Below, one piece after another: positions 10,581 through 22,089 of a stretch of 64,000 bases of DNA. Every line of letters starts with the position of its first letter. The first letter of the stretch is position 1. The position numbers were made by a program, and so were the translations under genes. The stretch covers positions 124,001 to 188,000 of the forward strand of contig QJPP01001939.1 of NCBI GenBank assembly GCA_003996215.1. Direction: 5' to 3'. Source of the DNA: Jaltomata sinuosa (Eukaryota > Streptophyta > Magnoliopsida > Solanales > Solanaceae). The notes below the pieces were generated by a model. The model ran no database searches, was not told the DNA's origin, and worked only from the letters and a program-made list of their open reading frames with translations.

Positions 10581-12038
10581 GCATAGAACTGACGATGACC
10601 TCTACCTGCCTAACCGCCATTCCTACCACCTACTCTGCCATGTGGGGCACCACCCCTTGCCTGACCACCACCCTCTCTAGCCGGTGGCTGAACTGAGCGA
10701 ATAGGCTGAGCCAATGGAGCAGCTGGCTGAACCGTACCTTGATGGGGGTAATCTCTAGCAAAATGACCAATAATACCATAGGTGAAACAATCCCCTGATG
10801 ACCTACTCGGTCTGGATGAACTAGCAGAACCCGTATGGACACCACGACCTGATGCCCTAGAAGCTGTATCCCTCGAAGAGTGACCGCTGTAGCCCTAATG
10901 GCTGCTCTGACCCTGCTCAAACTGGGTACTACCAGAAGACTGAAGTGAAGCCTAATCGGTTGGCTGGACTGACCCTGGTGTTGCTGTGGCTGATAACCCT
11001 AGCCCCACTGGCCTGAACCTCTACCACCATGTCTGGAACCCCTATAGACACCCTAATGTCGAGGCCTCTTATCTCTGGCCTCGGTGTCATGATGACGCGA
11101 ATCCTCTATAGTATGGGCATTGTCTGCAATAGCCTAGAAAGACTGACCACTAGCAACCAATATCTCTATAGGCTCTCTAAACTCTCTCCGTAGCCGCCAA
11201 ACAAATCTATGGACCCTGTCAGCCTCGATAGGCATAATCATGGCCCCAAATGGAGTAAGATGATGAAAATGGGTCTCATACTCTGATACGATCATAGAAT
11301 CCTGAGCAAGTCTAGTGAACTCCTCTTTTTGATGCTCCATGTATCTATGTGGCAAGAACTTGGCCATAAAGGCCTCATAGAACTCATACCAACTCAACTA
11401 AGGCGATGTAGAAGGTCTGCAAGCAACCTGTGTCCTCCACCATAGCTTCGCTGGACCCTCTAGCTGATAGATGGTATAACCGACTCCGTGAGTCTCCAAC
11501 AAACCCAGATGGTGCAATATCTCTCAAAGGTAGTAATAAAATTGTGCGGGTCCTGACGCGACATACCAGCAAACCTCGGTGGTGCCAATCTCAAGAACCT
11601 ACCCAACACCTTCTGCTCCCCATCTGTCATAGCTGGGCGAGGAGCAAGAGGCTGTGAAACTGAAGGGACCGGAATAACCTAAGCACGGGGAGCCGTAGTA
11701 GCAGGCTGCGCTCCGACACTCTGAACACCCAGGGCTTCCCCCTGAGCGGGTGTCTGTGCTACCTCCAAAGATCTCTCTCCAATCATACCCAAAAGCTGAA
11801 CAAGTAAACCCCTAATATCCGAAGACTGAGCTGGGGATGAAGCTGGCATAGAAACTGGTGTTGGAACTGGTACTGGAGATGGTGGCATCTGGGCTATCCC
11901 CGGGTCCACATGCTGCTGCTCTGGAGCAAACTCTGGCTCGTAGTCAAACTCGGCCTCTATCTCAACTCTAGCAGCTCTAGCAGGTGCCGCTGCTCTGAGG
12001 CGTCCATGACCCCTACCTCTACCCTTGCGGTGTGTCAA
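10580..12038 (-). pseudogene. E1 gag, truncated at its N terminus (family A)
   Basis: The capsid-like region reads WYEFYEAFMAKFLPHRYMEHQKEEF and is preceded by a basic, RG-rich N terminus (KGRGRGHGRLR). The zinc knuckle near 10755-10795 reads CFTYGIIGHFARDY: Cys 2 and Cys 3 of the CX2CX4HX4C motif have become Tyr, so nucleic-acid binding is probably lost. Several stops lie between 11400 and 10630. The reading frame ends abruptly at 12038, where the sequence passes into family B LTR; no ATG is present. The E1 5' LTR is missing. Confidence 0.82.
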
Positions 12039-12403
12039 ACACTACAACAGTTGATATGGGAAAAAAGTCGTAAAGTCTCTCAAATTGCCCTATTTTACAA
12101 CACACTTGATTTCCTGAGTTTCCGTAACAACCCCTTCACGTCAACTTCGATACCGGGAGTTCTACTTACCCGAATTTGATTTCGAAAAGTTCCCTGGACT
12201 CCTTTATGTCTTAGCTAAATAGAAAACTAGCTCAAAACTAGATACATTACCCAATACTTACCTAGATTGACCTAGACCATACCTCACTCCAAAACTGACC
12301 GAGGCTAGTCTAGCCCAGAATTTCAAACTCCCAAACCCAGAGTTTTCTAATTCTAATAATTGGCACAAACAGTTTATCCATAATGATGGACCCGGTCATT
12401 ACA
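12039..12403 (-). repeat. E2 3' LTR remnant (first ~365 bp in sense)
   Basis: Matches the last ~365 bases of the complete E2 LTR at 17640-19837 (for example GTCGTAAAGTC.CTCAAATTGCCC and the ending GTCATTACA at 12403). About 1.8 kb is missing; the breakpoint joins E1 gag. The two partners share the word GCGGTGTGTCAA at the junction (12028-12039). Confidence 0.85.
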
Positions 12404-12480
12404 ATAGATACCAATTTACCCATCAGTCATCCCTGAGTGATCAAGCCAAAAAATACGGAAAATAAAGAAAGGAAGGAGTA
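12404..12480 (-). other. E2 region between pol and the 3' LTR
   Basis: Short segment where the polypurine tract of E2 should lie. In sense orientation it includes purine-rich CCTTCTTTATT complement blocks, but the tract next to the LTR is degenerate. Assignment rests on position only. Confidence 0.4.
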
Positions 12481-12489
12481 GTACTTGTA

Positions 12490-14082
12490 TCCTCAAACAG
12501 GTGAGGGTACTTGTCCCGCATGTCCTTCTCAGTTTCCCAAGTGGCTTCCTCAACTGGATGATGCTTCTATTGGACAATTACCATACTGATCACCTTTGTC
12601 CTTAAATTTTAGACATCCCGATAAAGAATCAAAATTGGTTCCTCTTCATAGCGAAGATCCTTATCAAATAACACCTTATCCCACTTGATGACGTAATCCC
12701 CATACCCATGGTACCACTTTAGCATGGATACATATAATATTGGATGGACACCCGACAAACTAGGTAGTAGTGCTAATCTGTAAGCCACTGGCCCCATGAT
12801 CTCAAGAACTTCAAACGGTCTGATGAACCGAGGGCTGAGCTTGCCCTTCTTGACAAAATGCATAACCCCCTTTATTGGCAACACTTTCAACAATACCTGT
12901 TCACCAACATGGAAATCCATGTCCCTTACCTTGCGATCCACATATTCTTTCAGCCTGCTTTGGGCCGCTAGCAACTTGATCGTAATACCTCTGACCTTCT
13001 ATTGTGCTTCCCTTACCAAGTCCATGCCCAAAGGGTTTACATCGCCTTCCTTAAACCACCCTATAGGTGATCTATAACCCCTCCCATATAGGCCCTCGAA
13101 TGGTGCCATGTCGATACTGGAGTGGTAGTTATTATTGTACGAGAACTCACACAATGGTAAAAACTGGTCCCAATGACCCCAAAGTCAATCACACATGCTC
13201 TCAGCATGTCCTACAATACCTGAATCGTCCTCTCCGACTGACCATCAGTCTAAGGATGGAAGGTTGTACTAAAAGTGAGCTATGTACCTAACTTTTCATG
13301 TAACTTACCCCATAACTTAGAGGTAAACTGTGTACCCCTGTATGATATGATGGAGAGTGGTACCCATTCAATCTCACAATCTCTTTCACATAAATCTTAG
13401 CCAATTGCTGAGAATTGTAATCCACTCTGACCAGAATGAAATGAGCTGACTTGGTCAGCCTGTCGACAATGACCCTAATAGAGTCATACTTCCCCAAGGT
13501 CTTAGGAAGATCCACCACGAAGTCCATGGCTATACTTTCCCACTTCAACTCTAGAATGGACATCCTCTATAGTAGTCCTGCAGGACTTTGGTGCTCATAT
13601 TTTACCTGCTGGCAATTTTGACATTTGGACACAAACTCAGCTATGTCCCTTTTCATCCTGGGCCACCAGTAAAACTGCCTCAAATTCCTGTACATCTTGG
13701 TAACACCTAAATAAATCAAATACCGTGAGCCATGAGCCTCTACTAACACTTTCTGAATGATTTCATCAACTCGAGGAACATAAATCCTCCCTTTAAAATT
13801 TAATACGCTACCAGAATCCAATGTGGCATCCCTAGACTCTTCGAATATTGTCTTGCTCCGAGGCCTGCTCAACTGTGAATCCTGAAACTGTTTGGTCTTT
13901 ATCTCCTCTACGAAGGTGGATTTGACCTCAATACTAAATGACACTCCACCCCATTCTGAGATACCCAGGTGCATGAACTTAGATTCCAAACCCTGAATCT
14001 CCTTTGCCAACGATCGTTTGGACACCCCCAAATAAGCCAAACTGCCCATGCTGACTGTCTTTTGGCTCAATGTGTCTGCCAC
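12490..14082 (-). pseudogene. E2 integrase with chromodomain-like tail (family B)
   Basis: The H2C2 region has YLIYLGVTKMYRNLRQFYWW and KCQNCQQVKYEH. The core begins MDFVVDLPKTLGKYDSI, but the second catalytic motif reads IISYRGTQF, where E6 has IISDRGTQF, so the active-site Asp is replaced by Tyr; a frameshift and stops follow. The C-terminal region (GKLSPRFIRPFEVLEIMGPV, HPILYVSMLKWY) is at 12974-12609 and a chromodomain-like end (EEATWETEKDMRDKYPHLFED) lies at about 12490-12570 after a stop. Inactive. Confidence 0.83.
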
Positions 14083-14089
14083 AACATTA

Positions 14090-15579
14090 GCTTACTCGGA
14101 TAGTACTGAATGGTCACATCATAGTCCTTTAACAACTTCATCCACCTTCTCTACCTCAGATTCAAGTCCTTCTGAGTGAAAACATGTTGCAAACTGTGAT
14201 GATCAGTGAACACCTCACACTTGACACCATAGAGATATTATCTCCAAATCTTGAGTGCAAACACCACCGCTGCCAACTCTAAATCGTGGGTTGGGTAATT
14301 CCTCTCATGAACTTTCAGCTGCCTGGATGCATAGGCTATCACATTCCTATCCTGCATTAACACAACACCCAAACCTGAATGTGAAGCATCACAATAAATA
14401 ATAAAGTCCTTACCTTCAACTGACAAAGACAAAATATAAGCCATGATCAGAAGTATCTTAAGCTTTTGGAATATCTCCTCGCACTTGTCAGACCACACAA
14501 ATGGTACCTCTTTCTGAGTCAGCCTTATCAAAGGAGTAGAAATAGATGCAAGGTACTTGACAAACCTACGATAGTAGCCTGTAAGCCCAATAAAACTCCT
14601 TACTTTAGTCACAGAACTGGGCCAGACCCAAATCTTGACTGCCTCAATCTTCTGGGGATCCACCATCACCCCCTTTTCTTACTCAAATCTTGACTGCCTC
14701 AATATTCTGGGGATCCACCATCACCCCCTTTTCTGACTCCATATGCCTTAAGAATGCGACCAAAGTCAACCAAAATTCACACTTGGAGAACTTCGCATAA
14801 AGCTTCTGGTGCCTCAACAATTCCAACACAATACGAAGATGTCTGGCATGCTCCTCCATACTCTTGGAGTAGATCAAAATATCATCAATAAAAATGATGA
14901 CGAATGAATCAAAATAAGCTTTAAGCACCACATTCATCAAACTCGTGAATGCTACCAGCGTATTAGTCAACCCAAATGACATTACTAAGAAATCATAATG
15001 ACCATATCGGGTTTGAAAAGCAGTCTTAGGAATGTCCTCGGGCCTAATCTCCAACTGATGATACCCTGACCTCAAGTCAATTTTTGAGAACACAGATGCA
15101 CCCTGTAACTGGTTAAACAGATCATCTATATGGGGTACAGGGTACTTATTCTGGATGATCACCTTATTCAATTGCCTGTAATCTATGCACATTCGTATAC
15201 TACCATTTTTTTTCTTCACAAATAAGATTGGAGAACCCCACGGCGAAGCACTGGGATGGATGAATCCCTTATCTAGAAGTTCATAAAGCTGAGTCTTAAG
15301 TTCACTTAACTTTGCCGGATCTATACGATATGAAGGAATGGAAATTGGGCAAGTGCCCGGCTACAAGTCAATACAAAAGTCGATATCCCTGTCCAGATGC
15401 ATACCAGGCAAATTCGCTGGAAACACCTCTCGGAATATTGGAACAACTGGAACTGACTCAATAGATGGGGACTCCACACTGTCATCCTGGAGATGAGCCA
15501 TAATGGCGAGACACCCTCTCCCCACTAGCTTCCTAGCCTGAACAAATAATATTATCTTGGCCGGCTTAGGCCTGTACAC
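14090..15579 (-). pseudogene. E2 reverse transcriptase and RNase H (family B)
   Basis: The RT has DYRQLNKVIIQNKYPVPHID, KIDLRSGYHQLEI, MSFGLTNTLVAF and FIDDILIYSKS (DD pair intact). RNase H has YCDASHSGLGVVLM and HDLELAAVVFALKIW. A 55-bp tandem duplication (14631-14740) shifts the frame in the RT connection region. Further stops occur near the RT N terminus and after ALKIWR (CGA-type change at 14238). Confidence 0.86.
14631..14740 (-). repeat. 55-bp tandem duplication inside E2 RT
   Basis: Units 14631-14685 and 14686-14740 are nearly identical (both include TTCTGGGGATCCACCATCAC). 55 is not a multiple of three, so the duplication shifts the pol frame. E5 and E6 have a single copy, so it arose after insertion or in a defective lineage. 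Confidence 0.93.
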
Positions 15580-15588
15580 ACCTTCCCA

Positions 15589-15960
15589 CTATAGCCTATC
15601 CTTACCCGATATTTCTAGAGCCACAGTCTTGGTGTTACAATTCAACACGGCATGATAAGGGGATAACCAAGTCATGCCTAAAATGACATCGAAGTCTACC
15701 ATATCCAGAATTACCAAGTCTACCCAAATATGCAACCCCATAAATACAACAGAACAATTACGATAGACATAAGTAACAATCACGGACTCTCCAACTGGGG
15801 TGGAAACATGGATAGGGGAATCAAGGATATCATATATCAAATCCAGAGCCAAAGCAAAATTCACAGACACATATGAATATATAAAACCTAGGTCGAAAAG
15901 CACGGAAGCTATCCTATCACAGACTAGAATGGTACCTGCGATCACCACGTCTGATGCCTC
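15589..15960 (-). pseudogene. E2 aspartic protease (family B)
   Basis: Contains VLFDLGFIYSYVSVNFALALD followed by LVILDMVDFDVILGMTWL. The catalytic Asp is kept but the invariant D-[ST]-G context is changed to DLG, so activity is unlikely. A stop separates it from RT. Confidence 0.83.
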
Positions 15961-17421
15961 AGCCTCGGGCCTTCCTGGGAATGCATAACACTAAGCCCGG
16001 TTATCAATCTGAGCTACTTCTTTAGCTAGCTACGCCATACCCTTGCCCGCGCTTCCATTTTCTCTGTCTTCTCAGCCTCTTTGAAAGTTACCTCGCCCAC
16101 CCTGTAGATGACCTCTAGCATAACCACATCTACCTGCCGAGATCACGGCCTTAGATTGGTACTGAACCTAATTACCAGTCTTCCTGTGAGGGTAATCCCT
16201 CTTAAAGTGGCCCAAATCACCATAATGGAAACAACCATGATCAAGTGTAGGCTTGCTGGAAGATGTGTAAGAAGCTCCCTAGCCTCTAGGAGATGAAAGC
16301 TGTTGATTAGCTCCTGGACGACCACCTGTAGCAACTGGCAGAGCTGAATGAATAGGAAGGGCTGAGTATACCTGCTGATTATGGCCCTTGGAGTACGAGC
16401 CACTGAACTTTCCATCATTCCGGGGCTTCATGGCTAACACTTTAGCCTGCCCCATTTGCTTGACCCCTTCTAACTTCTTAATATAATCCGTTACCTTATT
16501 AAAGCCCTTCCCTGATGAAGTCATGTGCACAAATAATTCTTGTAAATCAGTGTTCAAGCCCTTCACAAATAGTCAAATTCTCTCCTCCTCAGACCCCAAC
16601 AAATGCGTAGAAAAATGAGACAAGGCATGAAACTTTGCCTCATAAATAGACCGACATGCTACCCTGTTCCAGATTCAAGAACTCATCCTTTTTCCTGTCC
16701 CTCAAAGTAACGGGGTACATACTTCTCCAAGAAGAGAGCATGAAACTCCTCCCAAGTCAATAGAGGCAAGGTCGATGGGCGACATTCCACATGAGACCAC
16801 CACTATTGCTTAGCATCACCCTGCAGCTGAAATGTGACGAACTCAACCCCATGATGTCGCATGATGCCCAGCTTGTGCAACCTTTCATATCAATCCAAGA
16901 TGAAATCATAGGCATCTTCCTTATCAGTACCCTAAAACGTAGGAGGTTTCAGTTTGAGGAACTTAGTCAGCATCTCATGTTCATTCCCTGTCATTACCGG
17001 GCCTAACATTGGTCTGAAGAAGTCACCAGTACCTGAAGCTGCATCCACCCTAGGAGCTGTAGTAACCGCTGGCTGAGTGGCCAGAACCTTATCTGCAACA
17101 CCCGCGGGGGTGGATCTGGCACTAACCAAACTACTCAGGAAGTTCCAAACCTGCTAAAATGCTTCGGGTGTCATAGGGGGAAGGCCCGCACCTCCAGCCG
17201 GTGCTACCTCCTCCTGCGCCCCTCCATCCTCAACAACAACTTCCACTTCCTTGACAACCTATTCCTGAGGTAGGGCAGGGGTTGCTTCTCGCTCTCCTTT
17301 CACTGTTTAAGCTCCACCCCTGATGGGTGTGGCTCTGCCCCCTACCCCTGCCTCTGCCTCTGACTTCTGGACCCGCGGCTGGGATCGCTGGTCTTGCTCT
17401 ATTATTCCTTGTGCTAACCAT
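15961..17421 (-). pseudogene. E2 gag (family B)
   Basis: Starts MVSTRNNRARPAIPAAG at 17421 with a basic RGRGRGRG tract, loses frame near 17310, then shows GDFFRPMLGPVMTGNEHEML, a capsid-like region and KGLNTDLQELFVHMTSSGKGF. The zinc knuckle reads CFHYGDLGHFKRDY, with two of three Cys changed to Tyr, as in E1. Many stops. The start is confirmed by the same MV[NS]TRNN start in E6. Confidence 0.82.
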
Positions 17422-17622
17422 CTGGGGACAGAAGAGTGAAAAAGTCAGATACCAATTTGTATTGCCAGATACCAATTGGAATCAAGTTATAGCATGAAGG
17501 AAGGAAGAAGAGATAGTTTTCCTAAAGTCCTATAGCCTCCTGAAGAAAAGTACGGACGTCTCCACACTATTCTGTATGACTCTACTAGACCTGTTTTGGT
17601 GCGACAAGATCAACGAACCTAG

Positions 17623-17635
17623 GGCTCTGATACCA
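17623..17635 (-). promoter_or_regulatory. E2 primer-binding site, initiator Met-tRNA type
   Basis: In sense orientation TGGTATCAGAGCC, four bases after the 5' LTR. This is the standard complement of the 3' end of plant initiator Met-tRNA and primes minus-strand synthesis. It is intact. Confidence 0.93.
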
Positions 17636-18466
17636 TCTTTGTCATGACCTAGACCGCCGTGATTGACACCCACCCAACCCCCAGGTGAGCGAACCATTAA
17701 TGAGCTTGAACTTAATCATTCTAACAGCTCAAAACCAGTGCAAATAAGTAAACTAGCAACAAATAATCAAAGCCAACACTATTATAAATAATCTACGGAA
17801 ATCCCTCCCTAGAACCTGAAAGTCAGCGTACCAAAACACTACCAAAATCTAGAGTACGGGGATACAACCCCAATGTAAATAAGCAGAGTTTAAGCCCGAA
17901 ATAAGTGGGCTATAACTAGTGCAAAAGAAACCAAGGCAGCTTGATCAAAATAGCTCACCCTTGATGTCTTGATGCATTAGGCCTACAGGTAAGGTCGTGC
18001 GTCAACTGCTGGAAGATTTCTTGTACTCACAAAAAATAAATGCAAGTGCAGAATCAATACACAATCACCGTGTACTAGTAGGATCATCAGCCAGTTCCAA
18101 ATAAGCAATATATGAACAGTACAATAGCCAAGTAGAAGTATAGGAAACATGTAAACAAGCCAACAGATATCCCCTAGACTATAAGTCTCTTCCTAGCTTG
18201 TTCCCACATGTAACCCACCCTTATAACCATGATCAACCATCAATACTAATCAATAATTATACCATCTTACGTATCCCGGACCCACCCTGGGATCCCCCTA
18301 AACAATACCTAAGTGTTAGACATGCAACCCAGTTTAAACCAAGACCAACTCACAGACCAATAATAATAATCCACCCTCTCAAGGACCATATGCAATATCA
18401 AAAATCATAAGCACAGCTGGTCTACTCATGGAACCAAAATCAATGCACAATGCAATAAGTAAACTC

Positions 18467-18609
18467 GTACCAGGCGTGGTACCTGAGCCAACCAGTTAAT
18501 ATCCCGTACCAAGCATGGTACCTGAGCCAACCATTTGTCATCCCGTACTAGGCGTGGTACCCAAGCCAACCGTTAGTATTCTGTACTAGGCGTGGTACCC
18601 GAGCCAACT
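18467..18609 (-). repeat. 39-bp tandem repeat in the E2 LTR
   Basis: About 3.7 copies of a unit with the core GTACCAGGCGTGGTAC followed by GAGCCAACCG. The core is an inverted repeat (GTACCA/TGGTAC) around a 4-base centre. Confidence 0.9.
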
Positions 18610-19344
18610 GAATGTCACACATAATCCACAGTCACAAACAATGAACAATCAAACTTGTAAACCAACAATCAACAACACCTAGTTCATTTCACAAGACTGA
18701 TAATAGTACCCTTAGACATTCCTAAATCATTCCCTAAGCATGCAGCTCATACAACACTTAGAAAAAAGTACACAAACATACAATGCATATAGGAATCAAT
18801 AACCATTACCTACCTCGAAATATTCCAAGCTCTATTGAACCGGAGCTTTTCCCTTTTCAGGATCCCTTGCTTTTTCTTGATCTAGAAACAAATATGCAAG
18901 AACTATAGTCAATTAACTGGCCTAAATTACCTGGATTATGCAAAATTCCAATCCCCAGGCCAATTCATGATCATTCCACCCCTTTACCGGGATTTCCTAC
19001 CATTAATTCACCTAAATTTATTATTTTAACAGATACCTTTAGAGAATTATGGCTAAGTGATCATCACCCATCATTAATAACCAAGACCCAAGAACTCTAG
19101 CACCCTAGAATCCTCTTTTTCCCTGGATTCCACCATTCCTAGGTTATTCCAAACCTTCCCCCAAGTCCTCCCCTAGCAATTCTAAAGCGTAGGAAAGATA
19201 GTATGAAGGTTGGGGAGTATAAACCTTACCTTTAGGACGAAAAACGGTGAAAAATTAATGGAAATCGCCCTCTTCTTCTCCCAAAATGTCTTTGTTGAAA
19301 ACTGATTATTTTGGGGAAGTTTCTGCATTAAAACCAATCATGCT

Positions 19345-19495
19345 CTGCTATAGCGGTCCATTCCTCTATAGTAGTACCGCCATAGCGGAGTCGACTGCTA
19401 TGGCAGAGGCTGACTGATGTTGACTTCCACTGTAGCGGTAGTTTGCGGAGGTTGCTATGGCGGTGTGTCAACCGCTACGGTAGTTGACATGGGAT
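19345..19495. repeat. Palindromic-word array in the E2 LTR
   Basis: Repeated variants of CTATAGCGG and CCGCTATGGC in both orientations (GCTATAGCGGTCC, CCGCCATAGCGGAG, CCGCTACGGTAG). The same array, with different copy order, is in every family B LTR of the window. Confidence 0.85.
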
Positions 19496-19837
19496 AGAAA
19501 GTCGTAAAGTCCCTCAAATTGCCCTATTTTACAACATACTCAATTTCCTGACGTTTTGAAATAACCCCTTCACGTCAACTTCGATACCGGGAGTTCTACT
19601 TACCCAAATTCAATTCTTAAAAGTCCCCTGGACTCCTTTATGTCTTAGCTAAATGGAAAACTAGATCAAAATTAGATACGTTACTCAATCCTTACCCAGA
19701 TTGCCCTAGACCATACCTCGCTCTAAAACTGTCCGAGGCTAGCCTAGCCCATAATTTCAAACTCTTGAACCTAGAGTTTTCTAACTCTAAAAATTGGCAC
19801 GAATGGTTAACCCATAACAACGGACCCAGTTATTACA

Positions 19838-20415
19838 CTATTTGAGTGGAAACAACATTTCGGATTCAACAAAATCAATGAAACATCCATACGAGGCCAT
19901 TTTGGAGGAATGTTGATCCAAGTCAACACTAACTAAAACCAACCAAACACCCAAAATGAGCCCGGCTTACCTAGGACCCGAACCAACCACCAACTTAACC
20001 CAAACTCAACATTCCAGAGCTGATGGAATCGTCAGATTTTGAATCTGATGCTCTGATCACAAAAAGTTGATCAAAGTTACACTTTCAACTCTAACTGGGC
20101 TAAAAATAGAAAAATCTACACAAACCACACTGAAAGTTCTCAGGACTCGACTAAAGGTCCAACTAGACCAAACTTCATGATCCAGAGCTAATGAAACTAT
20201 AAGAATTTTATTTTGAGCACATTAGCTAAGAATGTTGACTAAAGTAAATGATTTCCTAAGTTAAAGCTCTAAAACTGGGAAATGTCCACTATACGAACGG
20301 CCAGGGCACCAGACCACCGATCCCAACAAGCCATAAATGACTTGGGGACGCTATAGGCAAGCTCTAATAGTACAAAGAAAGCATAAATGCAGGAATGACC
20401 GATAGGGTCATTACA
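19838..20415 (-). repeat. E3 3' LTR remnant (family A)
   Basis: Matches the sense-start end of the E1 LTR (about 6515-7082), including GAGGAATGTTGA.CCAAGTCAACACTAAC and the ending GGGTCATTACA at 20415. The rest of this LTR should lie left of E2 but is absent, lost in the deletion that also removed the E1 5' end. Confidence 0.85.
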
Positions 20416-22089
20416 TTATCCACTACTAAAGGGCTTTCGTGCTCGAAAGTCAAGAACAAGGAAGTACCTGAAGGCTCAAGCAATTGCAGATACTGAGCCT
20501 GCATCTTTCTCTTGGTCTCCTGGTAGCCTCCTCGACTGGATAGTGCCTCCATTGAGCCTTACAACTGGAATCTCTCTAGATCTCAACCTCCTGACATCTC
20601 TGTCCAGAATAGTAATTGGAACCTCAACAAAGGCTAAAATCTCATCCAATTGAATCATATCCCACTGCAACATATGAGACTCATCTAGAACATACGCCTC
20701 AGCATTGATACATGGAAAACTGGTTTCATAGATGAAAACATCAGAGGCAAAGCTAACATGTAAGCAACATTACCAACCCTCTAAAAATCTCAAATAGCCC
20801 AATATACCTGGGGCTAAGCTTGCCCCGCCTACCAAATCTCATCACGCCCTTCATGGTTGATACACAGAGGAACACCAAGTCACTAACACTAAACTCGAAG
20901 GCACGAAGTCTACGATTAGCGTAGCTCTTCTGCCTGCTCTAAGCTGCTCGAAAACTGTCCTGAATCACTCAGACTCTATCTAAGGAATCGCGAAGCAAGT
21001 CTGTACTTTATGACCTAGACTCCAAACCATCAAACTAACCCACCGACGATCTATAATGCCTACCATACAATACCCCGAAAGGTGCCATGCCAATACTCGA
21101 ATAGAAACTATTATTATAAACAAACTCGGCCAAAGGCACAAACTGATCCCATGAACCTCCAAAGTCAAGAACACAGGCCCGAAGCATGTCCTCAAAGACC
21201 TAAATAGTCCTCTCGGACTGGCTATCTGTCTGAGGGTGGAATGCGGTACTAAGCCAAACCTCTATACCTAAATCTCACTGAATAGCCCTCCAGAACTGAG
21301 ATGTGAACTGAGTGCTGCGATCTAAAATGATAGAAGCTGGGACCCCGTGCAAATGAACAATCTCACGAAGGTAAATCTGAGCCAACCTCTCTACACTGTA
21401 AATAGACTGAACTGGCAAGAAGTACACTGACTTAGTCAGCCTATCAACAACCACCCAAATGGAGTCAAACCCTCAAGAAGTATGTGGTAATCTAACTACA
21501 AATACCATAGTGACCCTTCCTACTTCCACCCAGGAATGAGAAGTCACTGCATCAATCCACTAGGTTTTATGTGCTCGAACTTAACCTGCTGATAGTTCAA
21601 GCATCGAGATACAAACTCTGCTATGTCCTGCTTTATACCACTCCACCAGTAAAGGTGTCTCAAATCTCTGTACATCTTATCTGCGCCAAGATAAATGGAA
21701 TATCTAAAAGAATGCGCCTCACAGAGAATCAACTGAATCAAATAACCAACTCCCAGAACACAAAGACAATTATCAAACCTCATAACACTATCTGAATCTA
21801 TAGTAGCCCAGCTAGCCTCACCCCAAACAACCCAATCACGAAGGTCACACAACCAGTGATCCTCAAATTGACGACTCTGAATCTGATCAACCAAGGTAGA
21901 ACAAACCTCAATACTGGCGAGAACTGTGCTAGGATTTGATAAGTCAATCCTAACTAAACGGTTAGCCAAGGACTGGATGTGCAAGGCCAACGGCTTCTCT
22001 GAAATTAAAAGTGAAGCTAGGTTGCCCATACTCACCATCTTCCGACTCAAGGCATCTGCTACCACATTTTTCTTGCCCGAATGATACAA
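20364..22089 (-). pseudogene. E3 integrase with chromodomain-like remnant (family A)
   Basis: The region 22089-21544 has KKNVVADALSRKMVSMGNLA and the H2C2 region (YSIYLGADKMYRDLRHLYWW; CLNYQQVKFEH, with the last Cys changed to Tyr). The catalytic core (about 21540-20980) is shattered by frameshifts, though fragments such as VFLTLEVHGISL in a shifted frame align with E1. The C-terminal tail (20673-20364) enters the LTR, as in E1. Clearly inactive. Confidence 0.8.

Larger units (their letters stand above)
17640..19837 (-). repeat. E2 5' LTR (family B), 2198 bp, complete
   Basis: On + it runs TGTCATGACCTAGACC...CAGTTATTACA; in sense TGTAATAACTGG...GGTCATGACA. It aligns with the E5 LTRs in reverse orientation. 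It holds a 39-bp hairpin tandem repeat (18467-18609) and an array of CTATAGCGG-type words (about 19345-19495). The flanking CTATT (19838-19842) is the probable target sequence in the E3 LTR; the partner was lost with the left flank. Confidence 0.9.
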
